Assembly: GCA_045105075.1 (NCBI GenBank)
Contig: JBGCDD010000144.1
Span: 1 to 5,025, forward strand
From: JBGCDD01 sp045105075
GTDB taxonomy: Bacteria; Pseudomonadota; Alphaproteobacteria; Rhodobacterales; Rhodobacteraceae
DNA length: 5,025 bases
Direction of reading: 5' to 3'
Shown: positions 1 through 5,025 of the stretch, piece after piece
Position numbering within the stretch: the first letter of the stretch is position 1
How the letters are laid out: every line of letters begins with the position of its first letter
Notes under the pieces: generated by a model
Databases searched by the model: none
Seen by the model: only the letters and a program-made list of their open reading frames with translations
What the model was told of the DNA's origin: nothing
Made by a program: the position numbers and the translations under genes

Positions 1-215
1 GACCAGCCAAATGTCACCACAACATAGCCAATCGGCGCGCGGGTTGGGCCCACCAGATAAGCGGCGCCATGTGGGATGCCCTCAAGCAGCGGCGCGATGC
101 CACTTTCGCGGCTTTGGGCTGTGCTGTCGATGCCTTCTTCGGCGTGAAAAGCGGTGATCAGGGTCAGCAGGCGCTCTAGATCATCGGGTTTGGCAAGATG
201 CAGCGCGGCGCTCAT
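1..215 (-). CDS. GNAT-family N-acetyltransferase, N-terminal part (cut by window edge)
   Basis: Reading leftward from the ATG at 215-213, 71 codons stay open to the window edge, so only the N-terminal part is visible and the stop lies outside. The protein starts MSAALHLAKPDDLERLLTLI and continues with a helix ending in FHAEEGI, then a strand near residues 52-56 (AAYLV) and another at residues 62-71 (IGYVVVTFGW). This helix-helix-strand-strand order, with an isolated Gly-Tyr-Val strand, is the usual start of GNAT acetyltransferases, which move an acetyl group from acetyl-CoA to an amine. The acetyl-CoA loop (R/Q-x-x-G-x-G/A) would lie beyond the edge and cannot be checked. The ATG overlaps the stop of the nucleoside hydrolase gene (ATGA), so the two are probably co-transcribed and translationally coupled. 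Only a weak AGG at 229-227 precedes it, which fits coupling. The substrate cannot be inferred. The gene is confident; the family is moderately so. Confidence 0.72.
   Translation of the reverse strand, partial: MSAALHLAKPDDLERLLTLITAFHAEEGIDSTAQSRESGIAPLLEGIPHGAAYLVGPTRAPIGYVVVTFGW
212..215 (-). other. ATGA stop/start overlap, nucleoside hydrolase to acetyltransferase
   Basis: On the minus strand the ATG of the acetyltransferase (215-213) overlaps the TGA of the nucleoside hydrolase (214-212). This four-base overlap is a classic sign of translational coupling within one mRNA: ribosomes finishing the hydrolase can restart at once on the acetyltransferase. No strong Shine-Dalgarno sequence is seen before the second start. 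Confidence 0.88.
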
Positions 216-1147
216 AATTGGGCCAACCTGTTGGTTAAAAGCGTGAAAAACCCATCAGCGTCGATGTCGCCGATGAACGTGGCGTTGGGCGCGCGGTCGG
301 TGACGCCCCACCAGTCGGCCACGGTCATGCCGAGGGTCAAGTCAGAGGTGGTTTCGATTTCGACGTTGATGTGGCGGCCGGTGAACAGGTCGGGCTGGAT
401 CAGATAGGCGATCACGCACGGATCATGCAGCGGCGCGCCCGAGCTGCCGTATTTCTCCTTGTCAAAGCGTTCGAAAAAGTCGGTCATTTCGGCCACGGCG
501 GTGCCCACGGGCGTGCCGAGCGCGCGGAATGCGTCGTTGCGCGCCTTGGTGACCAGCGCTTTGTGGGTCACATCCAGCGGCAGAACAGTGATCGGCGCGC
601 CAGATTTGAACACGATATCAGCGGCTTCCGGGTCGACGTAAATGTTGAATTCCGCCGCGGGCGTGATGTTGCCAACCTGGAAATAAGCGCCGCCCATCAA
701 CACGATTCCACCAATCCGTGGCGCAATGTCGGGGGCTTTTTGCAAGGCGGTGGCGATGTTGGTCAAAGGCCCCAAAGGGCACAGCGTAACGCTACCGCTG
801 GGTTCGCGACGCAAGGTTTCGATAATGAAATCCACGGCGTGACCGGGTGTCAGCGTCATCTGCGGATCCGGCAGCACCGGCCCATCCAGCCCGGTTTTGC
901 CATGCACATGTTCGGCGGTGACCAAAGGGCGGGCCAGCGGCGCGTCGCATCCGGCGTAGACCGCCATTTCGGCGCGCCCGGCCAGTTCGCACACAATGCG
1001 CGCGTTCTTTTGGGTCAGCGCGAGGGGCACGTTGCCGGCGACGGCGGTGAGGCCCAGCACGTTCAGCTCGGGCGAGGCCAGCGCCAGCAGGATGGCAACG
1101 GCGTCGTCCTGACCGGGATCGGTGTCGATGATGATGTTTTGTGTCAT
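212..1147 (-). CDS. Nucleoside hydrolase (inosine/uridine-preferring type)
   Basis: This 311-residue cytoplasmic enzyme should hydrolyse the N-glycosidic bond of ribonucleosides to a free base plus ribose, using a bound calcium ion, for salvage or catabolism. The N-terminal signature DTDPGQDDA (residues 8-16) supplies D10, D14 and D15. Further family residues are N39, H82 in VHGKTGLDG, N160, E166 and N168 in AAEFNIY, and the HDP motif with H241 and D242. As I recall it, this is nearly the same numbering as the Crithidia fasciculata enzyme, so the gene looks full length and active. The His at 241 points to the group containing IU- and CU-type hydrolases (RihA/RihB/RihC relatives), but purine versus pyrimidine preference cannot be read from sequence. 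I chose the ATG at 1147 because MTQNIIIDTDPG matches the usual start; an ATG at 1183 would add 12 unconserved residues. A weak AGG sits 9 bases upstream (1159-1157). The gene overlaps the next minus-strand gene by 4 bases and is divergent from the sulfotransferase-like gene. Confidence 0.95.
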   Translation of the reverse strand: MTQNIIIDTDPGQDDAVAILLALASPELNVLGLTAVAGNVPLALTQKNARIVCELAGRAEMAVYAGCDAPLARPLVTAEHVHGKTGLDGPVLPDPQMTLTPGHAVDFIIETLRREPSGSVTLCPLGPLTNIATALQKAPDIAPRIGGIVLMGGAYFQVGNITPAAEFNIYVDPEAADIVFKSGAPITVLPLDVTHKALVTKARNDAFRALGTPVGTAVAEMTDFFERFDKEKYGSSGAPLHDPCVIAYLIQPDLFTGRHINVEIETTSDLTLGMTVADWWGVTDRAPNATFIGDIDADGFFTLLTNRLAQL

Positions 1148-1230
1148 GGCTGCTTGCCTGTCAGAGACGCGCCACCGTTGCAAGCCGTGACGCTCTTGTC
1201 CAGCGGGCCATTGCGCGTCAGGGTGCGGGG
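1148..1230. promoter_or_regulatory. Divergent intergenic spacer, nucleoside hydrolase / sulfotransferase-like gene
   Basis: These 83 bases lie between two divergently transcribed start codons, so promoters for both directions must lie here or reach into the flanking genes. A short AGGG at 1220-1223, seven bases before the plus-strand ATG, is a reasonable ribosome binding site. I could not identify a convincing -35/-10 pair on either strand, nor a clear operator. The location is certain by geometry; the promoter elements are unresolved. Confidence 0.55.
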
Positions 1231-2100
1231 ATGAGCGGTATTTTCATCCACGCCGGCGCCCATCGCACCGGGACCAGTTCGTTTCAGCAATGTCTGGCGG
1301 ACAATCGTGCGCGGTTGGAGGGCGCGGGGTATGATGTGGTTTATCCCGGCCGGGACGGCGCGCCCGGGGGGCGGTTGCGTCTTGATCTGCCGCGTCCGCG
1401 CCATGGTGAGAAACGTGTGCCGGGCTTTGGTGAAAGTGTGGCGCGGCATTTGGCGGGTCTGCGCGCGCCGGGGCGCGGCTTGGTCCTGTCGGAGGAGAAC
1501 ATTCCCGGGCCGATGCGTCATTTCTATGAGGGTCGGTTTTTCCCGGCCGCTGCCAAGCGGTTCGCGGCGTTTGCGGCTGGTGTGGGCGGTATTTCCCACG
1601 TGATTTACGTGCTGCGCCCGTACAGCGCGCTCTATGTGTCGGCCTATCGCAAGCGCGCCGAGGACAATGCGGTGCCTGATTTTGGCGATGTGGCGCCGGC
1701 GTTTTTGGCGATGGACCGGGGCTGGCCCGAATTGGTGGCGCAGATGCGCGATGGTTTGGGGGCGCGTCTCAGCGTGGTGGATTATGCGCGCCGGGGCAGC
1801 AGCGTAGATCTGTTGCGTGCGCTGGTGCCAGAGGCGGCGGGGTTGGATCTGGTGGAACCTGCGCGCGCGGTGAACCTGAGTGCGACCGATGCGGCGTTGA
1901 TCGCGTTGCAGGCGCGGTATCGCGCGGGCGAAGATCTGCGCCGGGGCGCGTGGCAAGCGGTGATTGGCGATCATGCGCAGGACACGGCGCCCTTGGGGTT
2001 TGCGGCGTTTTCCGAGGCGGACAAGGCGGTGTTGGACACGCGCTATGCCCGTGATCTGGAGCGGGTCGCGGCGCTGGACGGGGTTGATCTGATCGCCTAG
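1231..2100 (+). CDS. Sulfotransferase-like protein (PAPS-binding P-loop family)
   Basis: This 289-residue soluble protein has no signal peptide or membrane segment. Near the N-terminus, IFIHAGAHRTGTSSFQ (residues 4-19) follows a beta strand and matches the 5'-phosphosulfate binding loop in bacterial sulfotransferase families, commonly written HxGxxKTGTTxxQ. A second strand, HVIYVLRP (residues 123-130), leads to R129 and S137, with the R-x7-S spacing of the 3'-phosphate binding motif. LVLSEENI at residues 84-91 also fits this family. The expected role is transfer of a sulfuryl group from PAPS to a hydroxyl or amine; the acceptor is unknown. One oddity is that the usual catalytic Lys of the loop is Arg (R12). 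The ATG at 1231 is chosen because the conserved strand and loop begin there. An upstream in-frame ATG at 1141 would add 30 unconserved residues and overlap the nucleoside hydrolase start. No glycan, lipid or PAPS-synthesis genes are nearby. The remote family assignment is fairly good; activity is not proven. Confidence 0.76.
   Translation: MSGIFIHAGAHRTGTSSFQQCLADNRARLEGAGYDVVYPGRDGAPGGRLRLDLPRPRHGEKRVPGFGESVARHLAGLRAPGRGLVLSEENIPGPMRHFYEGRFFPAAAKRFAAFAAGVGGISHVIYVLRPYSALYVSAYRKRAEDNAVPDFGDVAPAFLAMDRGWPELVAQMRDGLGARLSVVDYARRGSSVDLLRALVPEAAGLDLVEPARAVNLSATDAALIALQARYRAGEDLRRGAWQAVIGDHAQDTAPLGFAAFSEADKAVLDTRYARDLERVAALDGVDLIA
2097..2100. other. Interlocked convergent stop codons (CTAG)
   Basis: The palindromic tetramer CTAG carries the TAG stop of the sulfotransferase-like gene on the plus strand (2098-2100) and the TAG stop of mazG on the minus strand (2099-2097). 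The two coding regions therefore overlap tail to tail by four bases. I see no stem-loop with a T-run next to it, so each transcript must run into the other gene's antisense strand before ending. Confidence 0.93.
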
Positions 2101-2903
2101 CGCTCGTCGGCTTTGACCGCGTCCCACAGCGCGTCCATTTCCTGTAATGTGCTCGTTTCGGGGCGTTTTCCGATGTCAGAAAGGCGCTGTTCGACGCCTT
2201 TGAAGCGGCGGATGAACTTGGCGTTGGTGCGGCGCAGGGCGGCTTCGGGTTCGACGTTCAGATGGCGCGCAAGATTGGCCATCACAAACAGCAGATCGCC
2301 GAATTCTTCCTCGATGTGGTCCTGGTCCATTTCGGATTGCGCTTCGACCAATTCGGCGGCTTCCTCGGTGATTTTGGCCAGCACATCGCGCGCGTCGGGC
2401 CAGTCAAAGCCCACCCGTGCGGCGCGTTTTTGCAGTTTGTGGGCGCGCAGCAGGGCGGGCAGATTGGCGGCGACACCGTCCAGCGCGCCGGTGCGGGCGC
2501 CGCGTTCTTCGGCTTTGATCGCCTCCCAATCGGCGGCCTGTTGATCGGCGGATTTGTCGCGCGACTGGTCGCCAAACACATGCGGATGGCGCGCCACCAT
2601 CTTGTCGGAAATCGCCGTGACGACCGATTGAAACGAAAAATGCCCGGCTTCGGCGCCCATTTGGCTGTGATAGACCGCTTGTAATAGCAGATCGCCCAAT
2701 TCGCCCTCAAGATCGGCATAATCGGCGCGGTCTATGGCGTCGGCGACCTCGTAGGCTTCTTCGATGGTGTAGGGCGCGATGGAGGCGAAATCCTGTTCGA
2801 TGTCCCAGGGGCAACCGGTGTCGGGGTCGCGCAGGCGGGCCATGATTTCGAGCAGTCGTTCGATTCCGGCGGAATTGTCGTGGATCAGCGTCTCATCGGG
2901 CAT
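2097..2903 (-). CDS. mazG: Nucleoside triphosphate pyrophosphohydrolase MazG
   Basis: This 268-residue protein is full length (E. coli MazG is about 263). MazG is a cytoplasmic, Mg-dependent, all-alpha NTP pyrophosphatase that splits NTPs and dNTPs to NMP and pyrophosphate, removing aberrant nucleotides and, in E. coli, affecting ppGpp and MazEF-linked survival. Both tandem MazG domains are visible. Domain 1 has LRDPDTGCPWD (24-34), the metal-binding E48, E49 and E52 in IEEAYEV, E68 and D71 in ELGDLL, then RHPHVFGD (105-112). Domain 2 has the linker motif KRAARVGFDW (159-168), E180, E181 and E184 in ITEEAAELVEA, and E200 and D203 in EFGDLLF. Both acidic sets look intact; in E. coli the C-terminal domain does the catalysis. 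The start at 2903 is supported by AAGG at 2915-2912 with an 8-base spacer; reading further upstream would overlap the M20D gene. No mazEF toxin-antitoxin genes are next to it, so the link to that system is in name only here. Confidence 0.97.
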   Translation of the reverse strand: MPDETLIHDNSAGIERLLEIMARLRDPDTGCPWDIEQDFASIAPYTIEEAYEVADAIDRADYADLEGELGDLLLQAVYHSQMGAEAGHFSFQSVVTAISDKMVARHPHVFGDQSRDKSADQQAADWEAIKAEERGARTGALDGVAANLPALLRAHKLQKRAARVGFDWPDARDVLAKITEEAAELVEAQSEMDQDHIEEEFGDLLFVMANLARHLNVEPEAALRRTNAKFIRRFKGVEQRLSDIGKRPETSTLQEMDALWDAVKADER

Positions 2904-2926
2904 TGCGGCGACCTTGTTTCCGGTGT

Positions 2927-2938
2927 CAGATGCATCTG
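2927..2938. repeat. Perfect 12-bp palindrome CAGATGCATCTG, candidate operator
   Basis: CAGATGCATCTG reads identically on both strands and sits near the middle of the 64-base divergent spacer. A perfect dyad of this size between divergent starts is what a dimeric repressor or activator might bind, and here it would overlap any core promoter. No regulator gene is in view and I do not recognise the motif as a known binding site, so the operator role is a suggestion. Confidence 0.4.
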
Positions 2939-2953
2939 CCCATTCCCGCGCGC

Positions 2954-2958
2954 AGGAG
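2954..2958 (+). promoter_or_regulatory. Ribosome binding site of the M20D amidohydrolase
   Basis: AGGAG ends nine bases before the ATG at 2968. It is the strongest Shine-Dalgarno match in the spacer and decides the start: the open frame extends back to 2779, but that stretch is antisense to mazG and lacks family sequence. Confidence 0.8.
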
Positions 2959-2967
2959 TCCAGACCC

Positions 2968-4137
2968 ATGCCCATCGTCAATCGCATCGCCGAGTTTTCT
3001 GCGGACATGACCGCGTGGCGGCGGCATTTGCATACGATCCCCGAGCTGGGTCTGGAGTGCCCCGAGACGGCGGCCTATGTGGCGGCGCGGTTGCGCGAGT
3101 TTGGCGTTGATGAGCTGCACGAGGGGATTGCGCAAACCGGGCTGGTGGCGATCATCAACGGGCAGAGCGCGGGGCCAACGATTGGGTTGCGCGCTGACAT
3201 GGATGCGTTGCCGATCACCGAGGCGACGGGGTTGGATTATGCCAGCACCCGGCCCGGCAAGATGCACGCCTGCGGGCATGACGGGCACACCACGATGTTG
3301 CTGGGTGCGGCGCGCTATTTGGCGGAAACGCGCAATTTCTCGGGCCGTGTGGCGCTGATTTTTCAACCTGCGGAAGAAAATGGCGGTGGTGCGGGGGTGA
3401 TGGTGGACGAGGGCATCATGGAGCGCTTTGACATCGCCCAGGTCTATGCGCTGCACAATGCGCCGGGCTTTGATGTGGGCGCGTTTTACACCACGCCGGG
3501 GCCGATCATGGCGGCGGTGGATACGTTTCATGTGCACATCAAAGGCCAGGGCGGGCATGGCGCGATGCCCCATGACACCCGCGATCCGGTGATGGCGGCC
3601 TGTGGCATTGCCATGGCATTTCAGACCATTGTCAGCCGCAACCATTATGCGCGCGATGAGCTGGTGATTTCGGTGACGCAGATCCACACCGGCACGATTG
3701 ACAATGTGATCCCCGACACCGCCTATCTGAACGGGACGATCCGCACCTTTGATCCCAAGGTGCAGCAGATGGTGCGCCGGCGCATGCACGAGATCGTGGC
3801 GGGGCAGGCGGCGAGCTATGATGTCTCGGGCGAGCTGGACTATGAGGTGGGGTATCCGGCCACGGTGAATGACGCGGCCAAGGCGGCTTTTGCGGCTGAG
3901 GTGGCGGTTGATGTGTCGGGCGAAACCCGCGTTGAGGCAAACTCAGGGCGCGAGATGGGGGCCGAGGATTTCGCCTATATGTTGCAGCGCCGACCGGGGG
4001 CTTATTTGTTCATCGGACAGGGCGACAGCGCCGGGCTGCACCAATCAGAGTATAATTTCAACGATGAGGTGGCGCCGGTGGGGGCCAGTTTCTTTGCGCG
4101 TCTGGTGGAGCGTGCGCAGCCGGTAGGAGCGTCCTGA
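2968..4137 (+). CDS. M20D-family amidohydrolase / aminoacylase (hippurate hydrolase-like)
   Basis: This 389-residue cytoplasmic metallopeptidase-fold enzyme belongs to the M20D group (hippurate hydrolase HipO, IAA-amino acid hydrolases, N-acyl amino acid amidohydrolases), which cleave an amide bond to free an acid and an amine or amino acid. The N-terminal RRHLHTIPELGLE (18-30) is typical. Metal and catalytic residues appear in order: GLRADMDALPI (73-83), C102 and H104 in HACGHDGHT, E136 and E137 in QPAEENGGG, H163 in ALHN, and H358 in GLHQSEY. The Cys metal ligand separates M20D from other M20 groups. GQGGHGAMPH (193-202) opens the inserted dimerisation domain, which runs to about residue 295 before the catalytic domain resumes. 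No catalytic residue is missing and length is normal. It starts at 2968 behind AGGAG, and its TGA overlaps the ATG of the following ureohydrolase, so the two form an operon. The true acyl substrate is unknown; the neighbour suggests an amine or guanidino compound (inference). Confidence 0.94.
   Translation: MPIVNRIAEFSADMTAWRRHLHTIPELGLECPETAAYVAARLREFGVDELHEGIAQTGLVAIINGQSAGPTIGLRADMDALPITEATGLDYASTRPGKMHACGHDGHTTMLLGAARYLAETRNFSGRVALIFQPAEENGGGAGVMVDEGIMERFDIAQVYALHNAPGFDVGAFYTTPGPIMAAVDTFHVHIKGQGGHGAMPHDTRDPVMAACGIAMAFQTIVSRNHYARDELVISVTQIHTGTIDNVIPDTAYLNGTIRTFDPKVQQMVRRRMHEIVAGQAASYDVSGELDYEVGYPATVNDAAKAAFAAEVAVDVSGETRVEANSGREMGAEDFAYMLQRRPGAYLFIGQGDSAGLHQSEYNFNDEVAPVGASFFARLVERAQPVGAS
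4125..4129 (+). promoter_or_regulatory. Ribosome binding site of the ureohydrolase, inside the M20D gene
   Basis: AGGAG lies within the last codons of the amidohydrolase, seven bases before the ATG at 4137. A strong site plus a one-base TGATG stop/start overlap supports both this start and translational coupling. Confidence 0.85.
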
Positions 4138-5025
4138 TGGGATTGGAAGATGCAAAAAACCAGGTGGATCATGCCTTTACCCGCGAGGATCTGCGTGGGC
4201 CGTCGTTTGAGAGCAGCTTTGGCGGGGCGACCTCGTTTCTGCGCCGTCGCTATACCAAGGATCTGAGCGGGGTTGATATTGCGGTGACCGGCGTGCCGTT
4301 CGACCAGGCGGTGACGAACCGGCCCGGCACGCGGCTGGGTCCGCGCGCGATTCGCGAGGCCAGCGTGCTGCAACCCTATGATCCGCCCTATGGCTGGCCG
4401 TTTGATGTGCTGAGCGAGCGTGCGATCATCGATTACGGCGATCTGGCGTTTGACTATGCCAACATCCCGGCTTTTCCCGCAGCACTGAGCGCGCATATCG
4501 CGGGCATTTTGCAGGCGGGTGTGGCGCCGGTGACGCTGGGCGGGGATCATTACATCAGTTTCCCGATTTTACGCGCGTTTGCCGAAGTTTACGGGCCGAT
4601 GTCGCTGATCCAGATTGATGCTCATACCGACCCCTGGCCCGATGATGATATGGACCGGGTTGATCACGGCACGATGTTTTACAAGGCGGTCAAATCAGGC
4701 GTCGTCGATCCGGTCAGCTCGGTGCAGATCGGGATCAGAACCAGCAATGAGGACACGCTGGGCGTCAACATCATTGACGCGTTCGAAGTGCACCGGATTG
4801 GCGCGGAAGCGGTCGCTGCGAAGGCCAAAGAGATCGTGGGCACGCGCCCGGTCTACCTGAGTTTCGATATTGACGGGCTCGATCCAGCCTTTGCGCCGGG
4901 CACCGGCACGCCTGTTTGGGGCGGGCTCACCTCCAATCAAGCTGCTGTTTTGCTTCGAAATTTGGCCGGGATAAATATTCGCGGCGGCGACGTTGTGGAG
5001 GTCTCACCGCCCTTTGATACAAGCG
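4137..5025 (+). CDS. speB: Agmatinase-like ureohydrolase (3' end cut by window edge)
   Basis: The visible 296 residues begin MGLEDAKNQV and run open to the edge; by comparison with E. coli SpeB (306 aa) only some 25-30 residues should be missing. Ureohydrolases of the arginase/agmatinase fold use two Mn ions to split a guanidino group into urea and an amine; agmatinase turns agmatine into putrescine. All six metal ligands are present: H138 in GGDH, D161, H163 and D165 in DAHTD, D244 and D246 in SFDIDGLDP. E288 in VVEVSPPFD corresponds to the glutamate near the substrate guanidinium. DHGTMFY (176-182), SVQIGIRT (195-202) and DPAFAPGTGTP (249-259) closely resemble E. coli SpeB as I remember it. 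The loop TNRPGTRLGPRAIR (60-73) differs from SpeB and is reminiscent of guanidinobutyrase-type relatives, so another guanidino substrate is possible. It is coupled to the upstream M20D gene. Family is confident; agmatine as substrate, and hence the symbol, less so. Confidence 0.88.
   Translation, partial: MGLEDAKNQVDHAFTREDLRGPSFESSFGGATSFLRRRYTKDLSGVDIAVTGVPFDQAVTNRPGTRLGPRAIREASVLQPYDPPYGWPFDVLSERAIIDYGDLAFDYANIPAFPAALSAHIAGILQAGVAPVTLGGDHYISFPILRAFAEVYGPMSLIQIDAHTDPWPDDDMDRVDHGTMFYKAVKSGVVDPVSSVQIGIRTSNEDTLGVNIIDAFEVHRIGAEAVAAKAKEIVGTRPVYLSFDIDGLDPAFAPGTGTPVWGGLTSNQAAVLLRNLAGINIRGGDVVEVSPPFDTS

Larger units (their letters stand above)
2904..2967. promoter_or_regulatory. Divergent intergenic spacer, mazG / M20D amidohydrolase
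   Basis: These 64 bases separate the start codons of mazG (minus) and the amidohydrolase (plus). They hold an AAGG ribosome site for mazG at one end, AGGAG for the amidohydrolase at the other, and a 12-bp palindrome between. Only about 40 bases remain for two promoters, so they must overlap each other or extend into coding sequence. TTGTTT at 2914-2919 could be a poor -35 for the plus direction, but no good -10 follows at the right distance. Confidence 0.55.

Noticed and set aside
223..234. Small inverted repeat CCAAC-ct-GTTGG near the hydrolase/acetyltransferase junction
   Set aside because: The arms are only five bases with a two-base centre, inside coding sequence, too short for a credible hairpin and with no T-run.
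1141..1230. A longer N-terminus for the sulfotransferase-like gene from the ATG at 1141
   Set aside because: The extra 30 residues look like translated spacer, would overlap the nucleoside hydrolase start by seven bases, and precede the conserved first strand, which begins just after the ATG at 1231.
371..1234. A 287-residue plus-strand open frame opposite the nucleoside hydrolase
   Set aside because: It is rich in Gly, Arg, His and Gln, has no recognisable domain, and lies wholly antisense to a gene with every catalytic residue of its family.
1144..2127. A 327-residue open frame on the minus strand, longer than the sulfotransferase-like gene it opposes
   Set aside because: Its translation is dominated by Arg, His, Gln and Pro with no family motif, as expected for the antisense of a GC-rich gene. 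The plus-strand protein carries paired PAPS motifs. It would also overlap the nucleoside hydrolase start region and the end of mazG.
2097..2903. A MazEF toxin-antitoxin context for mazG
   Set aside because: The neighbouring genes are a sulfotransferase-like protein and an amidohydrolase; no mazE or mazF homologue is present, so this is the stand-alone housekeeping form.
2904..3008. A longer mazG starting near 3008
   Set aside because: The extension would overlap the amidohydrolase start, has no MazG similarity, and the start at 2903 has a ribosome site and gives the normal family length.
2926..3789. A 287-residue minus-strand open frame opposite the M20D gene
   Set aside because: It is a His/Arg-rich shadow translation. 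The plus strand has the complete M20D metal-binding set and a good ribosome site.
4002..4550. A minus-strand open frame spanning the M20D/ureohydrolase junction
   Set aside because: It covers two coupled plus-strand genes with clear motifs and has a shadow-like composition, with no credible start signal.

Overview
The window looks like ordinary, very compact chromosomal DNA from a GC-rich alphaproteobacterium, most likely a member of the Rhodobacterales (Roseobacter group). This rests on the heavy use of G/C-ending codons (gcg, ggc, cgc, ctg), the alphaproteobacterial style of the proteins, and the family mix. The taxonomic call is an inference from style; there is no rRNA or other marker gene here. 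Only about 147 bases, in two short divergent spacers, fall between genes.

Layout from left to right: (1) On the minus strand, a GNAT-type acetyltransferase cut by the left edge (1-215) lies downstream of an inosine/uridine-type nucleoside hydrolase (212-1147); their stop and start codons overlap as ATGA. (2) An 83-base spacer separates the hydrolase from a plus-strand sulfotransferase-like gene (1231-2100). (3) That gene converges with minus-strand mazG (2097-2903), and the two stop codons interlock in one CTAG. (4) A 64-base spacer with a perfect 12-bp palindrome divides mazG from a plus-strand pair: an M20D amidohydrolase/aminoacylase (2968-4137) and an agmatinase-like ureohydrolase (4137 to the right edge), which share one base in TGATG.

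Functionally there are three themes. The nucleoside hydrolase salvages bases and ribose from nucleosides. MazG hydrolyses NTPs, including damaged ones, to NMP and pyrophosphate. The M20D/ureohydrolase pair is a plausible two-step route for nitrogen compounds: removal of an acyl group from an amine or amino acid, and release of urea from a guanidino compound such as agmatine, giving putrescine. Whether those two enzymes act on one substrate chain is inference from the tight operon structure. The sulfotransferase-like gene has no pathway partners in view.

I found no phage or transposon genes, CRISPR arrays, tRNA or rRNA genes, or an evident undescribed system. The points most worth a second look are the M20D-ureohydrolase coupling, the Lys-to-Arg change in the sulfotransferase PAPS loop, the interlocked convergent stop codons, and the palindrome in the mazG/M20D spacer.
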